NCBI GenBank assembly: GCA_029224185.1
Contig: CM055188.1
Location: forward strand, 8,170,497-8,234,496
Reading direction: 5' to 3'
Length of the DNA stretch: 64,000 bases
DNA from: Karalla daura
Taxonomy: Eukaryota > Chordata > Actinopteri > Chaetodontiformes > Leiognathidae
The notes below the pieces were generated by a model. The model had not been told where the DNA came from and made no database searches. It worked only from the letters and a program-made list of their open reading frames with translations. A program made the position numbers and the translations under genes. Below, piece after piece: positions 1 through 13,009 of this stretch. Position 1 is the stretch's first letter; the number at the start of each line of letters is the position of its first letter.

Positions 1-223
1 CTGGTTGTCGCTATGATTCAAGGGGGCTGCAAGTTATTCTCCCACGATATATAAGATACCTGAGGAAATAATCTTTAAATCTATGAATAATCTATTTACT
101 CTCAGCACAAAAACATTCATGGGGAAGCACCATTGTGACTGCATTTATTAAAATTTTATACGGCTTGAAACAAAGTGAGATCTGGTTATTTGCAGACAGT
201 GCAGACAGGTAACAACCGACACA

Positions 224-472
224 CAGTTGAACCATGAGTTACAAAATTAATTCATTCTGGAGGGGCTTTTCCTGTAAATTTTCACATGTTTTAATAGTTT
301 AATAATATTAAAATGTACGACTGCTTATAAGTACAAAAAGGACCGGCTAGGACAGCTGTCGGGCGGCACTTTCAATTTTGTTTTTGTATTTTGAATATTT
401 TTTCGTTAAATGGGACGGACATTTCGTACTATTATTCATATAATAAGGCGTTCCTACATTGAGGTTCCACTG
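224..472 (+). mobile_element. MITE, copy 1 (TA-target, mariner/pogo-type ends)
   Basis: A 249-bp non-autonomous element. Its left end reads CAGTTGAACCATGAGTT and its right end is the inverse of CAGTGGAACCTCAATG, so the two ends form imperfect terminal inverted repeats. A TA follows the right end at 473-474, as expected for a TA target duplication; the left flank is CA, probably a mutated TA. It has no coding capacity. A second, diverged copy lies in the opposite orientation at 61338-61595; the two share blocks such as ACAAAATTAATT near the left end, CGACTG-TTATAAGT in the middle and AATATTTTTT-CGTTAAA on the right. The superfamily (Tc1/mariner/pogo) is inferred from the ends and the TA. Confidence 0.75.
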
Positions 473-631
473 TACTTGATATCGTGAACCACCACTTCAC
501 TGATGAGTGGATGCATAGCGACGTTTATCACAAGAGAGTGGTCACGTGAATTGGAGTTTACGTGCCATGTCAACTTGTACCCAGTCTCAGATTTCTTAAA
601 AAAAAGACCCTTGTAAATGCTTGTGTTCGTT

Positions 632-639
632 TGTGTGTA

Positions 640-688
<49 letters not shown>
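632..688. repeat. (TG)n microsatellite
   Basis: Alternating TG tract with two interruptions (a GTAT and a TTTG), pure from 652 to 688. It generates spurious valine/cysteine and histidine/threonine frames on the two strands. It is likely polymorphic. Confidence 0.97.
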
Positions 689-690
<2 letters not shown>

Positions 691-3600
691 TTACAAGAAA
701 TAGAGATGTTTCCTTAGGCATGTTCAATTTCCAATGTACAACACCACTAGTCAGAAAGAGGCGTGGGATGTTATCTAAACGATTTTCTATGTTTCCTGAT
801 TGCATCAGTGCAGTTTCTAAAATCTATTACAGCTTTATTTACAAAAGCGGACAAGCAGGTTATTTGAGAACAAATATGATGAAGGTTTCCTATTCCTTGC
901 ATCCTTGAGTGCTTGCAATCATAACTTAGCGTCAGACAAAAACATAGTTTTGCAGGGAAAAACAGTTTCTCATTTATTTAGTTTTTTTTTTAAACATTTA
1001 CAGCTCCAGATGAGTCACATTTATCATTAAACACAAGGATCTAAGATCTTGTTAGTCTCTCCCCCAGTGCTTGACCTAGAAATGTGTTTGGAAACAGATT
1101 CATTTGATATAGGATAACATGCAAAAAAAAATTGTTAAGCTCAAACTGTCATTTGCAGCTGTCAGCGGCAGGAACATGGTATTTGGAAGTCTTTTTATAG
1201 TCTTGATATACCTCAAATAAAGCATAATAAAATGGTTTCTATAAAACTAAAGTTTGACTCAAGTACTATAATGGAAAATACAGTTTTAAATGCCATTAAT
1301 TGTCAAGTTATCTTCCATAATTTTAAGTGTCTCATATAGTCATGCAGATGGTCAGGCTAGGGTTTAAGGTCAGTATCAGGTTCAGAATGAGGAAGAGAGA
1401 GAGACAGTCTTTCCCTTAGATGGCTCGTGCAGATGTCTTTGACTTTATATGTAAGTGGAAATAGTCAAAGGTCTCATGTTGTAAACCCTGTGGAATTAAT
1501 GAACTAATTCAGCATATGTATGACAGCCTGTGTGACTTACTACAATATAAGGCTGTACCCTGAAGACTGTATCCTAATTCAGTGTACTTTCTTCTTTGTA
1601 CTTTCTTCTTTGATGTGTTATCGTTTCAGCTTACTTTGGACGTCATACATTATGCGTCATAACCATTCTTTTGTCACGCAGCCCCTTTCATTATGGTAAA
1701 ATTGATACTAAAATGGGGTGGTCTTTTGTTGGGGTAGGAAGCGATCCCTTAGTGGAGTGGAGTTGCACATTATTTACAAAAGGTTAGAAAAATATTTTTT
1801 AACGACTAAATCAAAATATTATAATAATACATATGACATTAAATATTATACTATATATAACATGAATTTTGATAAATATGTGAAGATTTCAATATTTTGG
1901 GGGGTTAAACATTTAGTAAAGCTGCTTTTTCATATCAAAGGGCAGCAATGTGCAGTTCGGCTACTTTTGTTGCCATACTAATTGTAAATACAGATCACCC
2001 CTTGCTAGACCTGTATTAGGGAAACAGATTCTTTGTATTTGGGTTGTAATGGTCATGGATATATCAACTTATATATCAACTACTCCCATACCACACATGT
2101 GCCTGGTAGGACTGCGTCTTTCTTTGGCTGAGTTCTTCAACCATATTCACAGAAATATAAATTGACTCAACAAAGTACCCTAGACAATGTCTTGTATGTT
2201 TGTTTGTCTTTTAATTATAGAAAGGTAGTATTGACATTGGTCAACATGTAGGGAAACCACACATCTGCTAGCAGCTGTGCAGCACCGAGGGCAACACTTC
2301 ACCCTTACCCGTACAGTACACCAAACAAAACCCTATTCCTTGCAGAGACACAAGAATTTACAGCAGCTTGTAAAGGATTTTTAAAGGCTTTTTTAAAAGG
2401 ATGTAGAATAACTCACAGGCTAGATTTGTTTGTTAGACTTTAAGGACTTGACTTGGCATGCATAGTGAAGTGGCAAGTCATTTGACTAGATATCAACCAC
2501 AGAGTAAATCCTTGTTTCAGACAAACAAGGACACCCCAACGCAATGAGAAGAGGCACTTATCATTCACATGAATTCACAGACACTTATTTACGCACATGT
2601 ACTGCTATACTTCCCATAACACTTTTCAAATTGAAATGTAGACACAGTGGGGCGTGTCTATTAGTCACGACTTTATTACCCATCTAAAAGTGTTTTTTCT
2701 TGCATTAAATCTCCTCCTTTCATTCGCTGTGAGCCACCTCCTCAAGTAACCCACAATTTGCTAGCACTGCCAATCATCACTATTGGCATGGAGATGGCAG
2801 CAGATGTTATTTCATGTAGGACAAGTTAGGACAGGAAATGAGTCCATTTGCTCCCTTAGTTCCATCTAAATAGATCTGAACGTCTTGTGTTTTCTTTTAT
2901 TGCTGTACAATGGTATCATGGTCATATGGGTGTCAGAGGGCCTGTGGCTGCTATAACTTGCAATAATAATAATCTAGTGGACCATGGGTAGAAAGAGATG
3001 GAGACTAAGTTAAGAGAAACAAAGCAAGAGAGGGAGAGATCAAAAAAAAGGTTTTACTTGTGAGGCGTGTGCAGGAAATAAAACTAGCTTTATGTTCTGG
3101 TATGAACTACGTAAATTTGTTAATCATTCATTTTCAACTTAAGGCTCATAGACACAATGTGTAAGGCAGCGGACAATTTTTCTTCCCACCAAGTGAGTTC
3201 GTATAGTATATTTGAATAAGTAAATGGGAATTTCACAGTGTGACTTTCCTGCACTGTGTATGGCAGATGAAGAACATGGTGTTCACACAGCACTTAGAGT
3301 GTTACCCATTGCATGGGTAGATGAATGTTACTCATTCGGCCTCTTTTTGAATCATACACATATTCTCCGCAGCTGCTGCTTATAAAAATATGGGACCTAT
3401 TTTTACAGGATTTTCCACTGCAGAATTTAAAATGTACTGATCTGTAAAACAGGTCTCGGTGGGTTGTCAGGGATTTGGGAAGTATGGAAAGCGTACTTAT
3501 AAATCCTCAAGTCTGTGTTACTGGCAAGGTTTTTCCCGCACAGCCTACACTAGGCCAGGTGACTGCTTCCACTGGCAATTTATTGCTTACATTGATGTGT

Positions 3601-6600
3601 CTCTGCAATGAAATATGGTGTCACTCAGTTCTAAGTACATTTTAATGGTAAAGTTACTCTAATGATACACCTACAGGTGTTGCTAATATCAAAAACATGC
3701 CCATCATAGTGCAAGGAAAGAAAAGCTATACTTTGAGATGACTCACATGACAGCAGGCTATCGTAGCTGAGACAAGACGGTGACCGTTACTGAGGAGAAA
3801 AAAAACAACAAAAAAATCCTACTTGTTGGCTTCAGATTTTCAGAATTAAGGCAAACTTACACACAGCCTCTTAACAGTCAAAGAATCTCTATCAGCTATC
3901 GTCAAGCTGTACGTACCTCATTCTTCAACGTGTAGTAAAATGTAGTCAGCACGAGTAGAAACAGCATCTGACTAAGCAAATGAACTTCTCGGTTCAAAGA
4001 CCAATTTAGGGGTAAGATGCTCCAACCATTGCAGATAATGAAATATCTGTACAACAGTTGAACTCCAAGTGTGTTCCTCCTCCAGAAAATAAAGTAACCC
4101 TTGAGCAGAGGCATTAGTGCCATTAGGGAAACTTTATTTTTTTGTTGTCATTTGTCAAGTTGTAGTTTTTGCAGTTCATACATTTGTTTTAGGCTCTTGC
4201 CCTTTGGCCTTACTGACAACTTAAGTTACGCTGACTGATAACACAGCTTGGCTGTGTCGGGATTACTGTCGTACATCCTGCTTGAGGCCCCTGGGAATGC
4301 CATGCTGCATCATTCTGTCAACAGTCAGTACTCTGAGAAAGCTGTACTTTCTGTGCATTAGAGTTTGTGTGTGTGGTACCATATTTCACACTGCACCGTC
4401 CGCTGCCAAAAACAACTACCCAGTTTCCTCTCTCATCTTCCCTCGCCTTCGAAAACACCCCACTCTCTGCAGCCTTGATGAGGTGGGGGATTGAACTTTG
4501 AACTTTACCTCATCACTTCCCAAAATACCTACATCATCAGCTCAGCTCTGAGCTTGCCTTCCCAAGCTTCAACAATAAACTCCACACTGCATAAATCAGC
4601 CTGACAGAGTGATGTCTCACCAATGACACACCGCGTAGTGCGCTGGATACCTGGGGCTGCATGCCAATCCGCCTTTGACTCTTGACAAGGAGGAGAAAAG
4701 CCATGCCTGTTGGGTTTGGGCCAGTGCCACATGGTCCACAAAGCCCCCATTTCATTGTAAAATTGGGATTAAGAATTCATTTAACACACAGGGATATGCT
4801 GTTATGTGACAGTAGTGGGAGCTGTACTGTACCTTAATTTGCCCAGCTTGTGCTGACAGATAAGTTGAGCTGTGCTGCTCTGGACTAGGGGCTCCATCCA
4901 CTTCTGCCTTCTGAGTGAAACAGACTGTTATTCTTTCCAACAGGCCATACAGTAGCTCTGTCCATCATTAAGGCTATGAATCATGTCTCTGCAGTTGCAC
5001 TGGCTCCCTCAGGGGTATATCATTGCTTTCCTTAATCTGGGCAGATTTCCGTGCCGGGCCTGCTATATAGGGTTCTGTTTTTAGCCCAATGAACAGCTTG
5101 CTCATGTTACTCTGCAACCGTATAGCATACCACAATCTTCCCACATTTGCCATCAAACACTGTGGTCTCAGGTGTTTAGTCAAATACAAGTGAATGCCCC
5201 GTCAGCAGTGGTTGAGCTGAACTTTAACCTTGTGTGGATTTTAAAGGGAGAATGTTGAGCTGTTTTTCAGCCATTTTAGAAGACACTATCAGAGCCACGG
5301 AGAGCTGCATATGTGGTTTGTGTTGCACTTAAATTGAATGTTGAGCGATCTGTGCCGTGGAGAGAAGCGACTACAGTTCTGCTAGGGAGAAAGATGAAAA
5401 GAAATTGTGCCTCCAAGCTGCTTCACGCTGTTTTGGAGGTCAATTGCTTTTTCAAAATAGCCTCATTATAATGTAGGCCCTAAATATAGGCTAGTTTCTT
5501 AGAAAATTGGTTTATTCTCTTTGAATCTGATTCAAAGTGCCGTGTCACAGTTATTTATATATAGTGTTTTTCCTCAGTAGTGATGCAACAATGTGCAAAG
5601 CTATCTGTCCATTCAGATTCTTCACACTTTGAAAATGAGCCAAAAAGAAATACCTCAAGCCAAGCATTTAATAATATGATTATACACGAGCACAGCCGGC
5701 ATGTGTGTGCTTGTTATGTGATAGAGAGTCAAGAAATGTCTTGGAAAACTGCTCTTGTGGTTCCTGCCTGGGGAAAAGGTGTATGAGTGCGAAGGTGTTG
5801 CTGAGGATTTTCCTGGCCGTACAGAAAGTTTCCATCTATGATTCAGGTTGAAAAAACCTGCTGATTTGATCCAAGTAATTGGCCATTGGTCTGTCAAAAC
5901 TTGATTTTTGTGTCTGCTGGACATGAATGATCAGTCTTTACAAAAGCAGAGAGCCAGCCTGGCAGAAAAAGTACACACTATTGATGCAAGCAAACAGTGG
6001 CTGTGTGGATAAAGTGAAAAGATGAGCGCACACAGCATCCAAGGTATTTTATTGTGAAGCAGACCTACTCAAACTTATTCAACAACACAATCGTTTGGCG
6101 ACAAGTTCCAGCCGGAAGTCTGCATCTGTCCACCTAAGATGCTTATTTTCTTGCATGTTGTGTTTGTTTGAACTGAAATGTCTTTCCTGTGAACAGCTCT
6201 TCTCTGAATCCCTCATTGACAATGCTGTTGCTTTCTTTAGAAAGCTGAGATGCAGCATTGACCCCTCTCAGAGAAGAAGAGTGTTGTTGTCATACTACTG
6301 CTCCCACTCCTACCCTCTTCCCCCGCCTGTCACTTCAGACAGCCTCTCACTGGAGAGCTCTCTCAGATCAGCACTAAACTCTCTGCTTAGTCTCAGGAAG
6401 TGTTCGAGGAAGCACTCTCAGCCTAGTGGGCTTTTCTTAGACTCTGAGGTCTCATTGCATATTCATAGGTCCTCCACAGTTGAGGATATCAAGTTTTAAA
6501 AAAAGACAAAAAAGCGACATCCAATTAATTATTTACTGTAATATTGTTAATATTCTCTGTAATTTTAGACACTGTAGTAACGTTTGGACATTAAAATTTC

Positions 6601-9600
6601 ATCTCTCAAATATGCCTGTTCATTTAGACAGCATTGTATTGCTGCTGCCGTTAACTACCAGTGTTGAGATCTTTTTTTCATGTGCTCAAACAGTTAAAAA
6701 ATATTTATCCACAGCCCTACAAATAATGCAAAGACACTTACTACTGGAAGTGGTAAATTTGGAGTCCACAATTTGTCATCAGATCTTACTGGCTGTGTGC
6801 TCTTGAACAATCCTTTATACTACAAGCGGAATAACACACCACCAGACACTTCATAAGTATCAGTGGAATGTGTGAGAGCCTTTTTAATAAATCATGGAGG
6901 AGAAGTAAGTCTTTTTTTTCACATTTTAATGGGGTGCAAAATACCAGGAATATTTGAAATGAGGAAATGGCTTGGAGAAAGACACTAATCATGATCGCTG
7001 CTGTAACAAGATGTTTGTTAAGCTGAGCTCATAAAATACTTACTAATAGACTAAATAGAAAGTAAAGAGACACAGGAGGAGATGTGGCAAATATGTCACT
7101 CAACACAATTCAGAGCAAGCAAACAGAATGTGAATTTTACTGTTTTTTTCCTATTGCAGATTAACCATTTGTGCAATTTGCTAATCTGAAAACCACAGAA
7201 CCAGGACACATTGCCCTCCTGACAAATAGCTGGTGTCTCTTCCTGAACAGCCGTATTCTGCTGCGGCAGGGGGCTCAGACTGAGAGCGAGGAAGTGGCTG
7301 ACACTGGTGAGCTATGTGGGGCTCTGCTCCACGGGAGGTAATGAATCGGTGTGGCTGCCAGGACTGATGTGTAGACAGTGGAAGGAAGAGAAGTGATCGG
7401 TCTTTCAGGCTGAGGTAGCATTTGTCCAGCATACAGGCCGTTGATGGCAGGAGAGAGATGGAGCATGAATGAGAGAGGTGAGCTCCTCTCATGAATGTGA
7501 GAAAAGAGAGAGCCTGAGGTAAGGAATGGGTGGAGACACACTGGAGAGGGTTGTTGTGGGAAAAGAGCAGAGAAAGAGAGAAAAGTGGACAGAAAGGGAA
7601 AGTAGTTGAAAGAGAGCAAATATGTGGCTACAAGGGCGGGAGAGATGGGTGAGATAGCCGTGTGTCACCCAGACTGTATTAACATTCCTGAGAAAATTCA
7701 TTCCCTGTTCCCCCACAACACTGAGTAAACCACCACAGAGGGGGTTCCTTATTCTCACTTTACTCCTTCACTAATTATCGTTATCATTATAGGGTATAAT
7801 TACCGTTTCACTGCCTAACACCCATGTAGGCCTCTCGGCTCTGAGTCACACACAAGGTTATCAATAGCTGCTCAATTGCAGCCTCATCTGCCTAATTATA
7901 CGATTTGGGCTTTGTGATAACTGAATAGCACGTGGAATATACAGTAGCACTGTGCCTTGCTAGGAGTGGCGAGACAAGGAAAGTCTACAGAAGGCCCTGA
8001 AATAAACCACTGTGCAAGAGCCTGTTAATTAAAAGCTGCAGCTTTTACTGGAATTTAAGTCGGATAAAATCCAGGGTTATGAAACAAATGAAAGTCTCTA
8101 AAATATCCTACACAGTGGTAGGGAACTGTGGACATAGTAAGTATTAAGCTGAATCTTTTGAGATGAGACTGAGATCCTCTGAGTTATGTTTTGTCCACTC
8201 ATTGCCAGGAAATGTCCCAAATAACTTTAATGTCTGATCTGATTTCAGGGGCTCCGTTTTGTTTCATTAGATGTTTGCAATTACTGTAATTAATTCACCC
8301 CAATTGGCATTGATTAATATCAGTTCATATTACAATATTAATAAAAACCTGAAGAGCATGCAATGTTTCCCCTCTGGCTGTGATTCATGCTAAGCATAGT
8401 AGCTGTGTTGGTGGGGAGGCAGGCGGTCTCTAAGTTTCTCTGTGGTATTTTAAAGCTGCAGCTGACGCCTCAACTCTGATTAATGCTTTATTTATCTGCA
8501 GTGGCTTAGCATTGCAGTAGAGATGGGCCGATCCACACATATTTGTCCTGATCAGATTCCAGTCCAGTTCTGATACAGCTACTTACTTACTTACTGTAAA
8601 TGTTATCCAGGTCTCTTGGTATAAGCCATAAAGTGGTTGGCAGGGCATTGTGGCAAGCTATCAAAAAATAAAAAAATGAAATAGAATTGGGCTTTGAAGT
8701 GCATTACGCCACACAATCTTTCAGATGAAATATGAGCTTGAAGAGATACAAATAATAACTATAAAAAAGTCAATTTAATCAAGAACAATACAAATCTTGG
8801 CTGCATCATTTGGACAGGCCATACAGTACAATTTAGAGCAACAGCAACTATTGTTAAATAATGTACAAAACTGAATCTAATTTCTTTGCAACCAATCTTT
8901 GCCCTACTGTTTCTGTGACCATTAATTACAAACAAATACCATTGCTGTCAAAATAAGGTGAATTCAGCTCAATCTGGAGTATGTTTGTGTAATGGAGATC
9001 TGTGTGAATCCATCCAGTACTCGTTGGTTTTGCTGGCTTTCTGTTGTACTGGGAGCTGCTACATGCCTCTCTATCTGATTAGGTCATGGTATAAACTGCT
9101 GTCCTGTGTATTTACCTCTGAACTCAAAAAGCATGTGCTGCCAGACCTAAGGCGTAGTGCACACCTTAGGCCTTCATAACAGCAGAAGCAAAATCGAAAA
9201 ACAACAAAAGGTGCCTAAAACGAAAACAAGGCTTAAATGTTGTAAGAAACATGTTGGATTGGTGAATGTGTCTTATGATATAGTCATGGTTCCTTATGGT
9301 GGGTTCAAGGTCCAGGACAAAATGCAGACTGGAATTTTAGATGGGTAAGTGGTATCTGACCTTACTGACTGATATCCTTTGTGGGGAATTCCATGGTAGT
9401 CGGCTGTGATACTGATAATGCCTATCTCTGCATTGCAGTACATGGGCTGAGACAGCCACATCTACAGTAATAAGCAGGCGAAAGTCATTAGACCTGCCCT
9501 GTGCTTCCTACAGAGAGCAGCAGAACTGAGAAGTGGAAAAGAGGGCATGGGTGCAGAGGGAGAGGAGCAACAGTGTGAATGGTTCAGCAAGCACATGACA

Positions 9601-10184
9601 GACAGTTGGGTCGCACTGGTAGAATGTGTGCCTCATAGGACCTCTTGACAGACAGCAGGCACATTTTCTTTGACCCCAATTACCAGAGGTGTCTCTTCAC
9701 CAACTAATCCATGACTGTATGGGGTGGATGTCTCTCTGTGCTATGGAGATGTGCTGTTTCCTGCTGTTTCCTGCCTGTTATTTGTATTACAAGTCACATG
9801 GTGGATTGGTTAGTTCTGCTGAATGACCGTTTATGATACTACTTGCAAGCGACCTAAAAATGTCTCCATTTCCCAGCACATGGGTGGTATCACTGTGACT
9901 TTTTTGGTCATCATCGATTGTTGTATATTTTTCTGTTAATTGTTTGTTTAAAAAAAAAGTTGCTTGTGAAAGTTATCAGACCTCCAGCTAACCTCTTAAA
10001 ATTAGTTCTAATCATAATACACATTTTTAAAATAAATTACACTAAATTACAAAAAAATTTGCAAAAAAAAACCTCTGATATTCAGATATGTAATCCTTAC
10101 TTGCTATACTACTTATACTTAACAAAGTGCTTAAGAAAGTATTAAAAGAAAGCTATTTTAAGTTGTACTGGTTGTTATACATTA

Positions 10185-10213
10185 TTCTTCTTCCTCTTCT
10201 TCTTCTTCTTCTT
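10185..10213. repeat. (TCT)n trinucleotide run
   Basis: Short TCT/CTT run with one CCT interruption, about 420 bp upstream of exon 2. It is too far from the acceptor to be its polypyrimidine tract. Confidence 0.9.
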
Positions 10214-10629
10214 GTTATTGTTATGCTGTGAATAATAATTACCTTGATATTACTATTAAGAGTTGTTGTGTATTGGGTAACACCTTGTTGTGCTATGAAT
10301 GAGATGTCATTTGTAAAATTTTGGGTTACTGAATAAAACAATTTGATACTGGAGATAAATTACGATCTTAACAATGTTCTTTTTATCAATATATTTCTCT
10401 TCATATTTACAAATGAATGACCTAATTACTAATTCATTAGTTATTTCCCATCATGTTACGCTCTCTCTGGAAACATTCATTGTGTGTTATATTTTATATT
10501 TTCTAAGCAAACGCAACCTTCTCCGCTCAAAACATATGGATGACTAAAGGAGTTTTTGTTCAACACGCTAGTGTTGTCACCTTGTTAGGAGATTATCTGA
10601 CCTCCAGCTCGTCTTTTGTGTTTCCACAG

Positions 10630-10709
10630 AGACTCTAATGGACTCCACTACAGCCACGGCAGAACTGGGCTGGACGGTCTACCCCGTATCAGGGTCCAGT
10701 GACAACAGC
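10630..10709 (+). CDS. ephb2: Ephrin type-B receptor 2, exon 2 (mature N-terminus)
   Basis: Exon of 80 bp between the acceptor TTTCCACAG and the strong donor AGC|GTAAGT. The first two bases (AG) complete a split codon from exon 1 (phase 1); 26 full codons follow and the exon ends in phase 0. The peptide begins TLMDSTTATAELGW, the hallmark start of the mature EphB ectodomain just after the signal peptide, and continues TVYPVSG and then SSDNS before joining WEEVSG in exon 3. Family members normally run from the SG straight into WEEVSG, so the last five codons look like an extension of the exon. The residues form the first strand of the ephrin-binding domain. The protein is a cell-surface tyrosine kinase receptor for B-type ephrins, acting in axon guidance and tissue boundaries. 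Confidence 0.92.
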
Positions 10710-13009
10710 GTAAGTGCCATTCTGCATCCCTGTTATGATCTGCTTTTGACAATGAAGATTTGTTTAATTATATCTAAATAGTGATAATACATTCTGACAA
10801 AAATTAGGTTTGTGGTGGTGCCTTTCTTTTGTTGCTTATGCGTAAATTAACCCAGACTCCAATGATCTCTTCATCCATGTCTGTGTTTTGGTTTCTCACT
10901 CCAAAGTCGAAGGTCAAGTATTGAGCCACCCGGGTCCCTACAGAGATATTAACCATTTCATCAAAAATCAAATTTCAGTATTTGTATTACTTTTTTTGGG
11001 TCTATAATTTTCGGTATTTGTAGCTATTCAAACATATATATTTTTTGTATTTGAATCATTACATAGCACTTCAACATACGGATACTGGGAAATCATCTTT
11101 TATTTAGCCAGAGATTTTGATTTTATATGCATTAGCCTGATATGAACTTCCTGGTTCATGACACACACAGTAAGAATGAATAATCATAAACTTCAAGCTA
11201 AATGTGTTTGTTCACATGCCAGACTAGAAGCTGTGTGTTATATGGACCTTGTTGGTGTTTGATGCGCAGTGTTTCCACATGCTTTGCCAGGGCATTGGTT
11301 CCTCCTCGCCACATGCAAGCCAGGCCCACTTGAAGCCAGCCAAAACCAGAGTCTCAGTCTCCTTCACTTCTTTCCCGACCACAAGATTTAGACTTCTCAG
11401 AATGACTCCAGAAGAGAGAAAAAATGTTGTAGGCTTATTTGCTGGTGCATTTCAAAAAACCACTACCGATTTTATTCAATTATTTATGCTTCTGTGGTTT
11501 GTATTAAAGATGGTTTGAATTAAACTCTATCATGCTCTGTCTTTTTGCACTAAAAAAGAAGCAAAGATGACAGTATGGAGATCTGGCCATCAACAGTTCC
11601 TTGATACAACTTCAAAGTTCTTCAGCAACAATTTTGTACAGCTTCGTCTCTCAACCTGAGGGTGCGCTGTATCCTCCCTGCTAATTCCAACAATCAATAC
11701 CAAAAGCAAAAAGACGCCTGGTTTCCTTCTCTCCTGCCAGCTCTGGATCCAATCTGCACAGAAATAGCTTACTGACTCCAAAGACAGTTTACATCACATC
11801 TTCCTTTCATCTTTGCAGAACGTTAGATTCAGCTAAATTCAGCCCACATTTCACAATCGGATTTAAGTAGAAACGTCAGACTTGAAGGTTGAATACTAAG
11901 GTCACTGTTGCAAAGTATGTGTGGTGAAAATGCCAACTCTGGCCAAACTGAGGTGAATTTAAGGTCTAAACATTAAAATAAAGACTTTAAGCTCTTTGAG
12001 ATCCATCTTTGTTCCAGTAGCATGTGGTGCACCACTTGATTGTGTGGTAGTTTTCTCTTCCAAATCAAATATCCTCACATTTGATTTTACTCAAAGGGGT
12101 TATGTGTGGGGCCTTTTCTATGTGTGCTCTTATTTTTTTCTATTTTTGTATTTTTCTTTACACAGTTTTGATATCTCTCTTACTCCTCTTAGAGTAACCC
12201 TGGACTAACCTTTAAAACATATATCCCCTCTTGGAGTGCAAAGAAATGTGAATAAGTACCTAAGCCGGTGGATTTAATCAGGTATAGGTTAGCCTGGTCA
12301 GCGTGGGCACTGAAATTTTGTGGCCAAGCTTGTCGAACACAGTCCATTGGAAAGCAAAGAGTGAGAGTGATGGGGATAGCTTGTCCCTTATGGCCCAGGG
12401 CAACAGGTGTGGAAACAGAGCTTGAGCTCCCTCTCAGTATAACAGCAAGAGGTGCTTTACAGAAGCTATTGTCTTACACACACATATGCATGGCTTCGTG
12501 GGCTTAGTTTGTGGATCAGTAATATCCAGCAGAGCGTCGCACCAGCAGTTGGCTTTCACTACTCTCTATGGCTTTATGAAATATATCCTAACTTGACATG
12601 CAATACTTTGCGACACAATGGCAATGCAAGCAACTAACATTGTGACACTAAGCCAGAAATGTTATGCCAGTTGGTGTCTTTTATTTTACAGCGTATTCTA
12701 ATAAGAATAGTGTAGTAAGAAACATTGTGTTGTTTGAAAACTAACTCCTTGCAGTAGGTATTTTGAAGTGATTTGTACAAAAAAAAAGTATTACTTTTCG
12801 GTCTCTGTAAAATTTTATAACCCTCTGTTGGCATAGGGAGGAGGTTCATCGTTTTAATTACATAAAATAACAGACAGGCTTATGTTGTCCCTAAGCTAGA
12901 TATGCATGCCCACTTTATTATTCTTATAAATATTACAGCAAAGCAAAGTATTGTAAGCAAATTAGAAGCTATTCTGGTGACCTTGTTCTATCTTATGGTG
13001 CCGAAATTA

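Larger units (their letters stand above)
1..10629 (+). other. ephb2: ephb2 intron 1, 3' part
   Basis: Non-coding stretch upstream of exon 2, ending in the acceptor TTTCCACAG at 10621-10629. It holds a MITE at 224-472, a TG microsatellite at 632-688 and a CTT run at 10185-10213. Open frames here are short, have no recognisable domain and lack paired splice sites. The AT-rich block around 7780-8350, with several TAAT/ATTA cores, looks like ordinary intronic regulatory-type sequence but shows nothing decisive. Exon 1 with the start codon and signal peptide must lie upstream of this window. Confidence 0.85.

Noticed and set aside
6095..6499. 134-codon open frame on the + strand in intron 1
   Set aside because: No recognisable domain, no paired splice sites and no neighbouring exon; length is compatible with chance in a window of this size.
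8521..8600. GATGGGCCGATCC-type sequence resembling the end of fish hAT elements
   Set aside because: Only a short resemblance; no second terminus or coding remnant nearby.
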